This document shows positions 16,934-23,467 of a stretch of DNA of 64,000 bases, piece by piece. Below the pieces are notes generated by a model. The model worked only from the letters and a program-made list of their open reading frames with translations, was not told the origin of the DNA and did not search any database. A program made the position numbers and the translations under genes. The stretch spans positions 1-64,000 of the forward strand of contig CAWGCG010000003.1 in the NCBI GenBank assembly GCA_963821025.1, in the 5' to 3' direction. Each line of letters begins with the position of its first letter. Within the stretch, counting starts at the first letter, position 1. This DNA comes from WHSW01 sp963821025 (lineage in GTDB: Bacteria > Actinomycetota > Thermoleophilia > Solirubrobacterales > 70-9).

Positions 16934-18184
16934 ATGATTACCGCGTCCCCGCCCTCGCCGCATCGCCGCCTCCGGGCGCGCGGCGAGGAGGGGCCGCAGC
17001 GGACGACGACCGTCGAGCTGTTCTTCGACCTCGTCTACGTCTTCGCGATCACGCAGCTCTCCCACCTGATCCTCGACGACCTCACGATCGCCGCGGTGGC
17101 GCAGGCCGCGTTCCTGCTGGTCGTCGTCTGGTGGGCATGGATCTACACGACCTGGATGGCGAATTGGTTCGACCCCGATTCGCCCGTCGTGCGCACGGTG
17201 CTCACCGGCGCGATGCTCGCGAGCCTCCTCATGGCCGCGGCGCTCCCCGGCGCCTTCGGCGACCAGGGGCTGCTCTTCGCCGCGAGCTACGTCGCGCTGC
17301 AGGTCGGCCGGAACGCCGCCGCGATGACGATGCTCGCCCGCGACCATCGCCTGCGCCACGTGTTCGAGCGCCTGGTCGCGTGGAGCGTGGTCTCCGGCGC
17401 GCTGTGGCTCGCCGGCGCCGCGCTCGAGCCGGACCAGCGCCTGCTGGTCTGGATTCCGGCGCTTGCCCTCGAGCTCGTTGCCCCGTTTGCGGGCTACTGG
17501 CTCCCGGTTCGTGGTCGCGCCTCGACAACCGACTGGGACATCGAGGGCAGCCACTTCGCCGAGCGCTGTCAGCTGTTCGTCATCATCGCTCTCGGGGAAT
17601 CGATCGTGGTTACGGGGGCGGTTGCCGCCAACGCAGGCCTTACATCGATCGTCGTCGCCTGTCTCGTCGTAGCTTTCCTCGAGACGGTGGCCCTGTGGTG
17701 GCTGTACTTCGGAGCGCCGACCGAGCGCTCACATGCCGCGGTGGCCGCGAGCGACGATCCCGGCCGGCTCGCCCGCGACGCCTACACGTACGTCCACCTG
17801 CTGATCGTCGCCGGCATCATCGCGACGGCGGCCGCCGACGGACTGTTGATCGCCGGTCCCCACGACTCGCCTCGCGGCGTGGGCACCGCGGTCGTCCTCG
17901 GTGGGCCCGCGCTCTTCCTGTTCGGCGCGAGCCTCTTTCAGTGGCGAACTGTGGGAACCGTGAACGCGAAGCGCCTGGCGGCGGCGGTCGCGATCATCGC
18001 GCTCGCACCACTCGCGCCCAGCATCTCCACGCTCGCGCTCACCGGAATCGTGACCGCGCTTCTGACCGCGGTCGCGGTCTGGGAGTTGCGTGCTATGCCG
18101 CGGCGCGGTTCGCGTGCTGGCCGGCCGCACGTAGGATCGAACCGATGGATCACGCGTCCGTCGTACGAAAGGACCTTCAGATGA
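16934..18184 (+). CDS. Low temperature requirement protein A (LtrA) family membrane protein
   Basis: 416 residues, about ten to eleven membrane helices. TTTVELFFDLVYVFAITQLS near the N-terminus is the LtrA signature, and HFAERCQLFVIIALGESIVVTG is the second conserved block (ERxxLFVIIALGE). The function of the family is not established; it was named from a cold-sensitive Listeria mutant. The stop overlaps the msrA start (ATGA). A fragment of residues ~80-125 of this gene recurs in the scar at 20385-20780. Confidence 0.9.
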   Translation: MITASPPSPHRRLRARGEEGPQRTTTVELFFDLVYVFAITQLSHLILDDLTIAAVAQAAFLLVVVWWAWIYTTWMANWFDPDSPVVRTVLTGAMLASLLMAAALPGAFGDQGLLFAASYVALQVGRNAAAMTMLARDHRLRHVFERLVAWSVVSGALWLAGAALEPDQRLLVWIPALALELVAPFAGYWLPVRGRASTTDWDIEGSHFAERCQLFVIIALGESIVVTGAVAANAGLTSIVVACLVVAFLETVALWWLYFGAPTERSHAAVAASDDPGRLARDAYTYVHLLIVAGIIATAAADGLLIAGPHDSPRGVGTAVVLGGPALFLFGASLFQWRTVGTVNAKRLAAAVAIIALAPLAPSISTLALTGIVTALLTAVAVWELRAMPRRGSRAGRPHVGSNRWITRPSYERTFR

Positions 18185-18696
18185 GCGAAAACACCGAAAC
18201 CGCGATTCTCGCCGGAGGCTGCTTCTGGGGCGTTCAGGACTTGCTGCGCCGGTGCGACGGCGTGATCTCAACCCGGGTCGGCTACGCCGGCGGGGAGAAC
18301 GACAACCCGACCTACGCGAACCATCCGGGTCACGCCGAGGCGGTCGAGATCGTCTTCGACCCCGAGCGCATCTCCTACCGGGACATCCTCGAGTTCTTCT
18401 TCCAGATCCATGACCCGACGACCAAGGACCGCCAGGGCAACGACATCGGCTCTTCCTACCGCTCCGAGATTTTCTATACGAGCGACGAGCAGCGTGAGGT
18501 TACCGAGGACACGATCGCCGACTTCGACGCCTCAGGACTGTGGCCCGGCAAGGTCGTGACCGAGATCAGCGAGGCGGGGCCGTTCTGGGAGGCCGAGCCC
18601 GAGCACCAGGACTATCTCCAGCGTTACCCCGACGGTTACACGTGCCACTACCCGCGGCCGGGCTGGAAGCTGCCACACCGCGAGACCGCGGTCTGA
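18181..18696 (+). CDS. msrA: Peptide-methionine (S)-S-oxide reductase MsrA
   Basis: 171 residues. ILAGGCFWGVQDLL contains the GCFWG active-site Cys; GVISTRVGYAGGENDNPTY, HAEAVEIVFDP and GSSYRSEIFYTSDEQ are the other family blocks. It reduces methionine-S-sulfoxide in proteins. The C-terminal cysteine (GYTCHYPRP) may act as resolving Cys. Last gene of the hydrolase-NmrA-LtrA-MsrA operon; overlaps ltrA by four bases. Confidence 0.96.
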   Translation: MSENTETAILAGGCFWGVQDLLRRCDGVISTRVGYAGGENDNPTYANHPGHAEAVEIVFDPERISYRDILEFFFQIHDPTTKDRQGNDIGSSYRSEIFYTSDEQREVTEDTIADFDASGLWPGKVVTEISEAGPFWEAEPEHQDYLQRYPDGYTCHYPRPGWKLPHRETAV

Positions 18697-18851
18697 CTCA
18701 GCCAAGCCGATGACGCCACAGGTCGAACCCGGGCCCAGCGGACCCGAGGGCCTATTCGAGGGCCCAATCTGCACGTAACTCAGCGGAACTCAACTGACCT
18801 CCACACGCCTGGACAGGCGTAGACCCAACGCGGCGGCACACCACTTCACGG

Positions 18852-18905
18852 GTAGCGCATTCGGCTGGGGCCGAAAGATCGCTGGTTCAAATCCAGTCGC
18901 CCCGA
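18852..18905 (+). pseudogene. tRNA-Pro(GGG) 3' relic, copy 2
   Basis: GTAGCGCA, anticodon arm TTCGG-CTGGGG-CCGAA (stem intact, loop one G short), T-arm GCTGGTTCAAATCCAGT and CGCCCCGA. The 5' acceptor strand is absent. The upstream flank from AATCTGCACGTAACTCAG (18763) is similar to the flank of copy 1, making a repeated unit of about 145 bases. Confidence 0.7.
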
Positions 18906-18960
18906 TTTCCGCGCACACCGCCTGTCGTGAGGCGTAGGTCGCCGGACGACGCCGGTCGCA

Positions 18961-18999
18961 GTCCAGGGACCTGGTCCAGGGACTTCACGGGCGCGAAGG
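18961..18999 (+). promoter_or_regulatory. Element B copy 1 (orphaned, before the 19 kb scar)
   Basis: GTCCAGGGACCTGGTCCAGG then GACTTCACGGGCGCGA: two CCAGGG direct repeats and CACGGGCGCGA. The sequence after it matches that after element B copy 2 at 26943, so this copy was carried along with the condensed duplicate. Confidence 0.6.
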
Positions 19000-19002
19000 A
19001 AG

Positions 19003-19610
19003 GGCCGAACTCAAATGCTGGGGTGCATGGCGACCGGCATGCGGGCAAAGTGGTCAATCCTGGCCGAAGGGCTGGTCTCGCGTTGATCGCAAACACCGCA
19101 CCTACGCCGAGGACCGTCGGGCTCGTGCTCATTCCTGCGCTGGAGTCCTCGAAGGAGCTCGAGAGCTGGGCGGACGCTCCGGCGTCGGCGCTGGTAGCCA
19201 AGTTCGGTGCCCCGGTCTGGGCCAGGGGCTACCCCGTGCTTCCCCTGTTCGGGGTCAATAAGCCGATCTGGAAGTACGACCCCGAAACGCACGGGGCGTT
19301 GGGGGCCCCACAGCTGACCTCCGCCTGGGAAAGCCTCGAGACGCTGACCGTCCGCCAGGAGGACGGGGTCTTGGTTTTGCGGATCATGGCTTTCCGTAGG
19401 TCTGTTAGGGCCGGAGTTGGTCCGCGATCTGGTCTCGCTGATTCAGCGCGCGGAGGCCGACGACGCCGCCCGCGTAATCGTTTTCAAGAGAGCGCCGACC
19501 CCGACGGCGCGCAGGCCCGGGACGCCCAGAGTCTGATCGCGGCGGCGATGAAACGCAGCCTGCAGACCAGAGAGGCGGAGTTGGATCTTGCCCGAGGACT
19601 CGACGAATAG
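19003..19610 (+). pseudogene. Condensed duplicate of the 26.95-32.0 kb region (mosaic gene scar)
   Basis: The open frame is a string of fragments in the order found at 27-32 kb: LIANTAPTPRTVGLVLIPAL (start of the permease 26999-28057), SWADAPASALVAK and GVNKPIWKYDPET (membrane protein 30675-31193), SLETLTVRQE plus PELVRDLVSLIQRAE-like DNA (start of the enoyl-CoA hydratase 31190), then AQSLIAAAMKRSLQTREAEL (its C-terminus). At least four internal deletions explain it. It cannot encode any of the parents. Its last codons run into the 5' end of the YjdF-like gene. Confidence 0.75.
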
Positions 19611-19629
19611 CCCGGCCGAGACCGGTCGG

Positions 19630-20280
19630 ATGGCGAGCGTGCGCTATGCGCTCAACCAAATCTTCCTCGGCGACTGGCACCCCGTCCTGCGCGACCCGCT
19701 CGACCTCTTTCGGCTCAGCTTTCCGATCGGGGCGGTGATCTTTGTCATTCAGGGAGACGGCGACGCCTTCGTGCGGCTGTTGCTCCCTGGGGTCCTCGTG
19801 CTCGTGGTCCGGGCGCTGAACATCCCGCGGCCGATCGATTGGGTTTTCTGCATCGCGATGGCCTTCCAGGGCTGGGGAAATGCCCTCAGCCTGTTCACCG
19901 AGCTCTCGTGGTACGACAACACCGTCCATATCACGCTGCCGATGAGCCTGGCGCCGATCCTCTATATCGCGTTCGCGCGCATCGACATCGTCCCCGACCC
20001 GGCCGAGCGTGTCGGCGGTCGAGCCGAGGCACTCGGGATGGCGCTGATCACGATGTGCCTGGGGGTGACCGCCGCGAGCTTCTACGAGATCTACGAATGG
20101 GCGGTCGACAACTGGTTCGGACAGCACCTGTTCATCGCCGAGGGGGACACCGTCAATGACCTGGCCGACGGCTTCCTGGGCGCCGCCATCGGCGGCCTCT
20201 TCCTGGCGGCCTGGGCCGAGTTTCGGTATACGAGCCGCCGCTTCCCGCGGCGAATGGAGCGCATTCTCGACGAGGCGTAG
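19630..20280 (+). CDS. DUF2238/YjdF-like integral membrane protein
   Basis: 216 residues from ATG 19630; a TTG at 19588 would add 14 residues derived from the scar. The core LSWYDNTVHITLPMSLAPIL, SFYEIYEWAVDNWFG and GDTVNDLADGFLGAAIGG matches the DUF2238 family, whose conserved Asp/His/Glu/Asn cluster (YDNTVH, YEIYEW, NDLADG) sits between five or so membrane helices. The function is unknown. Confidence 0.8.
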   Translation: MASVRYALNQIFLGDWHPVLRDPLDLFRLSFPIGAVIFVIQGDGDAFVRLLLPGVLVLVVRALNIPRPIDWVFCIAMAFQGWGNALSLFTELSWYDNTVHITLPMSLAPILYIAFARIDIVPDPAERVGGRAEALGMALITMCLGVTAASFYEIYEWAVDNWFGQHLFIAEGDTVNDLADGFLGAAIGGLFLAAWAEFRYTSRRFPRRMERILDEA

Positions 20281-20384
20281 CCGGCAGTGCCGTCGTTCAG
20301 CGCAGGTGGACGGCGTTTGAGAGCAGCCACAGCCTCCCGTCGATTCGCGCCTCGATCGGCGATCGTGAGATCGAGCCTCGCGGA

Positions 20385-20780
20385 GTGAGTCCGATCGATC
20401 TGGCGACCCGGCGTCGCCTCACGGTTCGCACGGTCCTCACTGCGGTGATGCTGGCGAGCCTGCCGATGGCCGCGGCGCTCTCCGAGGCGTTCGGCGATCA
20501 CGGCATGCTCTTCGCGGCGAGCTACGTTGCGCCACAGGTGGGACGGAACGCTGTGCAGATCCCGGGCGGGATCGGCGGGATCGACGGCGGCTTGATCGGA
20601 ACGCTGATCGTCTACGGAGCGCCGGCTGCAGGAACGGCCGCCGCGGTGCTCGCGTACAGGGTGATTCTGTTCTGGCCGCTCATCGTCGGCGGGATCGCCT
20701 TCGCGATGTTGCGACGCGACACGCCGCGGCCCGGCGAGCTGACTGCGTGTGCGCCGGCGCAGCTCAGAGCGCGTGACTTA
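20385..20780 (+). pseudogene. Chimeric scar: LtrA fragment fused to a flippase-like C-terminus
   Basis: VRTVLTAVMLASLPMAAALSEA, continuing to SYVAPQVGRNA, copies LtrA residues ~80-125 (16934-18184). It then switches to PGGIGGIDGGLIGTLIVYG, then VLAYRVILFWPLIVGGIAF, the usual end of UPF0104/lysylphosphatidylglycerol-synthase-type membrane proteins. The DNA after it (TAGGATCGAATCCATG) again resembles the LtrA gene end. No complete domain remains, and the RraA gene starts immediately after. Confidence 0.65.
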
Positions 20781-20791
20781 GGATCGAATCC

Positions 20792-21436
20792 ATGCACCAT
20801 GCCTCAGCCGTAGAGGGTCTGAAGTGCGCGGACCTCGTCGATGCGATGGGGCGGCTGCATCGCCACCGGTGTCACATCCTCGATCTCGTCAGTCCGACGC
20901 CCGGGCGGGTCCTGTTCGGCCCGGCGGTGACCATCTCCTACTTCCCGAGCTGCTCGGCTTCGCTCGATCCCGGGCGCTACAACCTCGCCAACCTCTTCTA
21001 CGAAGCCGTTGGCGACGACCCGCAGGGCAAGGTCTTGGTCCTCGCCTCCAACGGCTACACCGATGTCTCGATGGGTGGTGGTACGAAGCTCATGCGCGTT
21101 CAGCACCACGGTCTGGCCGGCGTGCTCACCGACGGGCGGCTGCGCGACTTCGACGAGCTGGCGGGATATGACTTTGCCGCCTACTGCGCGGGCGAGGCGA
21201 CGCGATGGGGCGGGGCCGAGGTAACCCCGTTTCAGGCCAACGTACCCGCGGTCTTGCGCGGTGTAGGAGTGATCCCTGGCGCGTACGTGTTCGCCGACTC
21301 CTCGGGCGCGGTCGTGATTCCGTCCGGAGAAGTCGAACAGGTACTCGGTGAGGCGCGCTCGATCGAAGCGGAAGACGCGCGCTCTCGCGAGGAGATCGCC
21401 CGCGAGGACGGGCCGACGCCCGGCGATGAGCACTAA
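20792..21436 (+). CDS. RraA-like / 4-hydroxy-4-methyl-2-oxoglutarate aldolase family protein
   Basis: 214 residues. GRVLFGPAVTISYFP at the N-terminus, then MGGGTKLMRVQHHGLAGVLT followed by DGRLRDFDEL, which is the family active-site pattern (GG...A..G...DG..RD) binding Mg2+ and oxaloacetate or HMG-type substrates, and GVIPGAYVFADSSGAVVIP. Members are either class II aldolases acting on 4-carboxy-4-hydroxy-2-oxoadipate or RraA-type RNase E regulators; the catalytic Arg-Asp favours the aldolase side. The ATG occurs in DNA copied from the LtrA/MsrA junction, so its promoter context is odd. Confidence 0.8.
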   Translation: MHHASAVEGLKCADLVDAMGRLHRHRCHILDLVSPTPGRVLFGPAVTISYFPSCSASLDPGRYNLANLFYEAVGDDPQGKVLVLASNGYTDVSMGGGTKLMRVQHHGLAGVLTDGRLRDFDELAGYDFAAYCAGEATRWGGAEVTPFQANVPAVLRGVGVIPGAYVFADSSGAVVIPSGEVEQVLGEARSIEAEDARSREEIAREDGPTPGDEH

Positions 21437-21464
21437 GGCTGCCACAGCGCGCTCAGCGGACCAG

Positions 21465-21585
21465 CGAATCCATGCGCCAGCTCCGCAGCGAGGCAGTTAC
21501 CGAGATCCAGAAGATCCCACTCGCAATCCTCGACAATCGTGAGGGGCTGGCGCGAGGTCGCCCAAGCCGCGCCCTCGACGATTCA
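21465..21585 (+). pseudogene. 3' remnant of the 15143-16081 alpha/beta hydrolase
   Basis: GCGCCAGCTCC, then GGCAGTTACCGAGATCCAGA, AGATCCC and GGCTGGCGCGAGGTCGCCCA align with 15885-15985 of the hydrolase gene (residues KRQRHNKAVTEIQRIP and HGWREVAQ) with small deletions. The catalytic His region is damaged. It abuts tRNA-Pro relic copy 3. Confidence 0.65.
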
Positions 21586-21588
21586 CGG

Positions 21589-21643
21589 GTAGCGCACTCG
21601 GCTGGGGGCTGAGCGGTCGCTGGTTCGAATCCAGTCGCCCCGA
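21589..21643 (+). pseudogene. tRNA-Pro(GGG) 3' relic, copy 3
   Basis: GTAGCGCA, anticodon arm CTCGG-CTGGGGG-CTGAG (stem pairs, anticodon GGG), T-arm GCTGGTTCGAATCCAGT, CGCCCCGA. It is the best preserved copy, but the DNA where the 5' acceptor should lie (GCCCTCG) does not pair with CGCCCCG and instead belongs to the hydrolase remnant. Not a functional tRNA as read. Confidence 0.72.
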
Positions 21644-21809
21644 TTTCATTGGCAGACCAGATCGGGCACATTCGCTTGGTTGCGCTCGCTTACCTCCTAC
21701 GGGCTTGGCTCGGCTCGGGAGCGCAGCGGGCCGGAGGCAAAACTTTCTCGTGGCGGACGCGTGCAATGCGTGAGAGAGTCACGCCGGACTCGGGCGACGA
21801 GGAGGACCC

Positions 21810-23420
21810 GTCTATACCCAGGATTTCGATCCGGTCGCAGGGTCGCTCGGGCTCACGGCGATTATCGCGGCGCTGCCGATCCTGACCCTGATCGTCCTGA
21901 TCGGTGGCGTCAGGATGAGGGCGCAGCGGGCGGCTCTGGTTGCCCTCGGCTTGGCTGTCGTGGTCGCCACGACCGTCTACGGCATGCCTGTCGACCAGGC
22001 CGCGCTGTCGGCGACCGAAGGCGCGGCCTTCGGGCTCTTCCCGATCATGTGGATCGTCGTCGCGGCCATCTGGGTCTACAAGATGACCGTCGAGTCCGGG
22101 CATTTCGACGTCCTGCGCCGATCAATCGGCTCGGTGTCGGCGGATCAACGCGTCCAGGCGGTGATGATCGCCTTCTGTTTCGGAGCGCTGATGGAGGCAC
22201 TCGCCGGCTTCGGTGCCCCCGTGGCCATTACGGCCGTGATGATGGTCGCGCTGGGGTTCGGGCGGATACAGGCAGCGGCTCTCGCCCTGGTCGCGAACAC
22301 CGCGCCGGTCCCGTTCGGAGCTATCGGAGTTCCGATCACGACCCTGTCGCAGGTCACGGGCCTGGACCAGGGAGACCTCGGCGCCATGGTCGGTCGCCAG
22401 ACACCGCTGCTCGCCCTGGTCGTCCCCCTCTTCCTGCTTGTCATGGTTGACGGGAGTCGTGGGGTCAAGCGGGCATGGCCCGCGGCGGTAGCCGCCGGCC
22501 TGGGCTTCGCGCTCGGGCAGTTTGCGTGCTCGAACTACATCTCGGTCGAGCTCACGGACATCGTGGCGTCGATCGTCAGCATGGCGGCAGTCCTAGTCGT
22601 TCTACGCGTGTGGACGCCTAGTGATCCCCTTATCGCCGAAATCGCGATTCGGGACGACGCGACGAGGGACCCACCGCTCGAGGTGGTGCGGGCATACGCC
22701 CCGTACCTCGTGATCATCGCGGTGTTCTTGATCGCGCAGTTACCGCCCGTCGACGCCGAGCTGGCCAGGTCGCCGTGGACGATGAGCTTCGGCTGGCCTG
22801 GCCTCGACGTGCGCAACCCGGAGGGGGATGCGCTCTCCAGCCTGACGTTCCACCTCAACTGGCTGCCCACCGCAGGCACACTCATGCTGATATCCGGCCT
22901 GATCACGATGGCGATCCTCCGGCTGTCCCCGGCCCGGGCTCTTCGAGTGGCCCGCGCCACGATCGTCCAGCTGAGGGGGGCCATCCTGATCGTGATCACC
23001 GTGCTGGCGCTCGCCTACGTGCTCAACCAGTCGGGCCAGACGCTCACGCTCGGCTATTGGCTGGCGGGCGCCGGAGCCCTCTTCGCGTTCATCTCGCCTG
23101 TGCTCGGCTGGCTCGGCGTTGCCGTCACGGGGTCTGACACGTCGTCAAACGCTCTGTTCGGTGGCGTCCAGGTGGCGGCGGCGCATGACACCGGGATTTC
23201 GCCGACGCTGCTCGCCGCCGCGAACAGCTCAGGCGGCGTCCTCGGGAAGATGAGCTCGGCTCAGCACCTCGCCATCGGGGCCGCGGCCGTCGGCATGGCC
23301 GGTCACGAGGGTCAGCTGTTCCGCAAGGTTGTCGGGTGGAGCATCGTGTTGCTGCTGATCGTGTGCGCGCTCGTCTACCTGCAGTCGACGTGGGTGCTGG
23401 ACTGGATGGTCGTCGGATGA
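21810..23420 (+). CDS. L-lactate permease (LctP) family transporter with non-standard start
   Basis: About 536 residues and 12-14 membrane helices. AFCFGALMEALAGFGAPVAI is the LctP signature, with TGSDTSSNALFGGVQ and SSGGVLGKMSSAQHLAIGA near the C-terminus. The family N-terminus (TQDFDPVAGSLGLTAIIAALP) is encoded upstream of the first ATG at 21915, and AGGAGG at 21800-21805 sits four bases before GTC-TAT-ACC-CAG. No ATG, GTG or TTG lies between the in-frame stop at 21771 and 21915, so the normal GTG or ATG start appears mutated to GTC. Starting at 21915 would remove the first helix. Confidence 0.82.
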   Translation, partial: VYTQDFDPVAGSLGLTAIIAALPILTLIVLIGGVRMRAQRAALVALGLAVVVATTVYGMPVDQAALSATEGAAFGLFPIMWIVVAAIWVYKMTVESGHFDVLRRSIGSVSADQRVQAVMIAFCFGALMEALAGFGAPVAITAVMMVALGFGRIQAAALALVANTAPVPFGAIGVPITTLSQVTGLDQGDLGAMVGRQTPLLALVVPLFLLVMVDGSRGVKRAWPAAVAAGLGFALGQFACSNYISVELTDIVASIVSMAAVLVVLRVWTPSDPLIAEIAIRDDATRDPPLEVVRAYAPYLVIIAVFLIAQLPPVDAELARSPWTMSFGWPGLDVRNPEGDALSSLTFHLNWLPTAGTLMLISGLITMAILRLSPARALRVARATIVQLRGAILIVITVLALAYVLNQSGQTLTLGYWLAGAGALFAFISPVLGWLGVAVTGSDTSSNALFGGVQVAAAHDTGISPTLLAAANSSGGVLGKMSSAQHLAIGAAAVGMAGHEGQLFRKVVGWSIVLLLIVCALVYLQSTWVLDWMVVG

Positions 23421-23467
23421 CGAACAGCCACGGGTGCCGGTTCGGGTCGCGCGAGTAGCCTGGGCAG

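Noticed and set aside
21589..21643. Functional tRNA-Pro gene
   Set aside because: Anticodon and T-arms are good, but no 5' acceptor strand pairing with CGCCCCG exists upstream; the bases there belong to a hydrolase remnant.
21453..21766. Small proteins with SGRLDSNQRPLSPQ or GATGFEPAT sequences
   Set aside because: These peptides are the well-known antisense translation of a tRNA 3' half, produced here by the relic; not genes.
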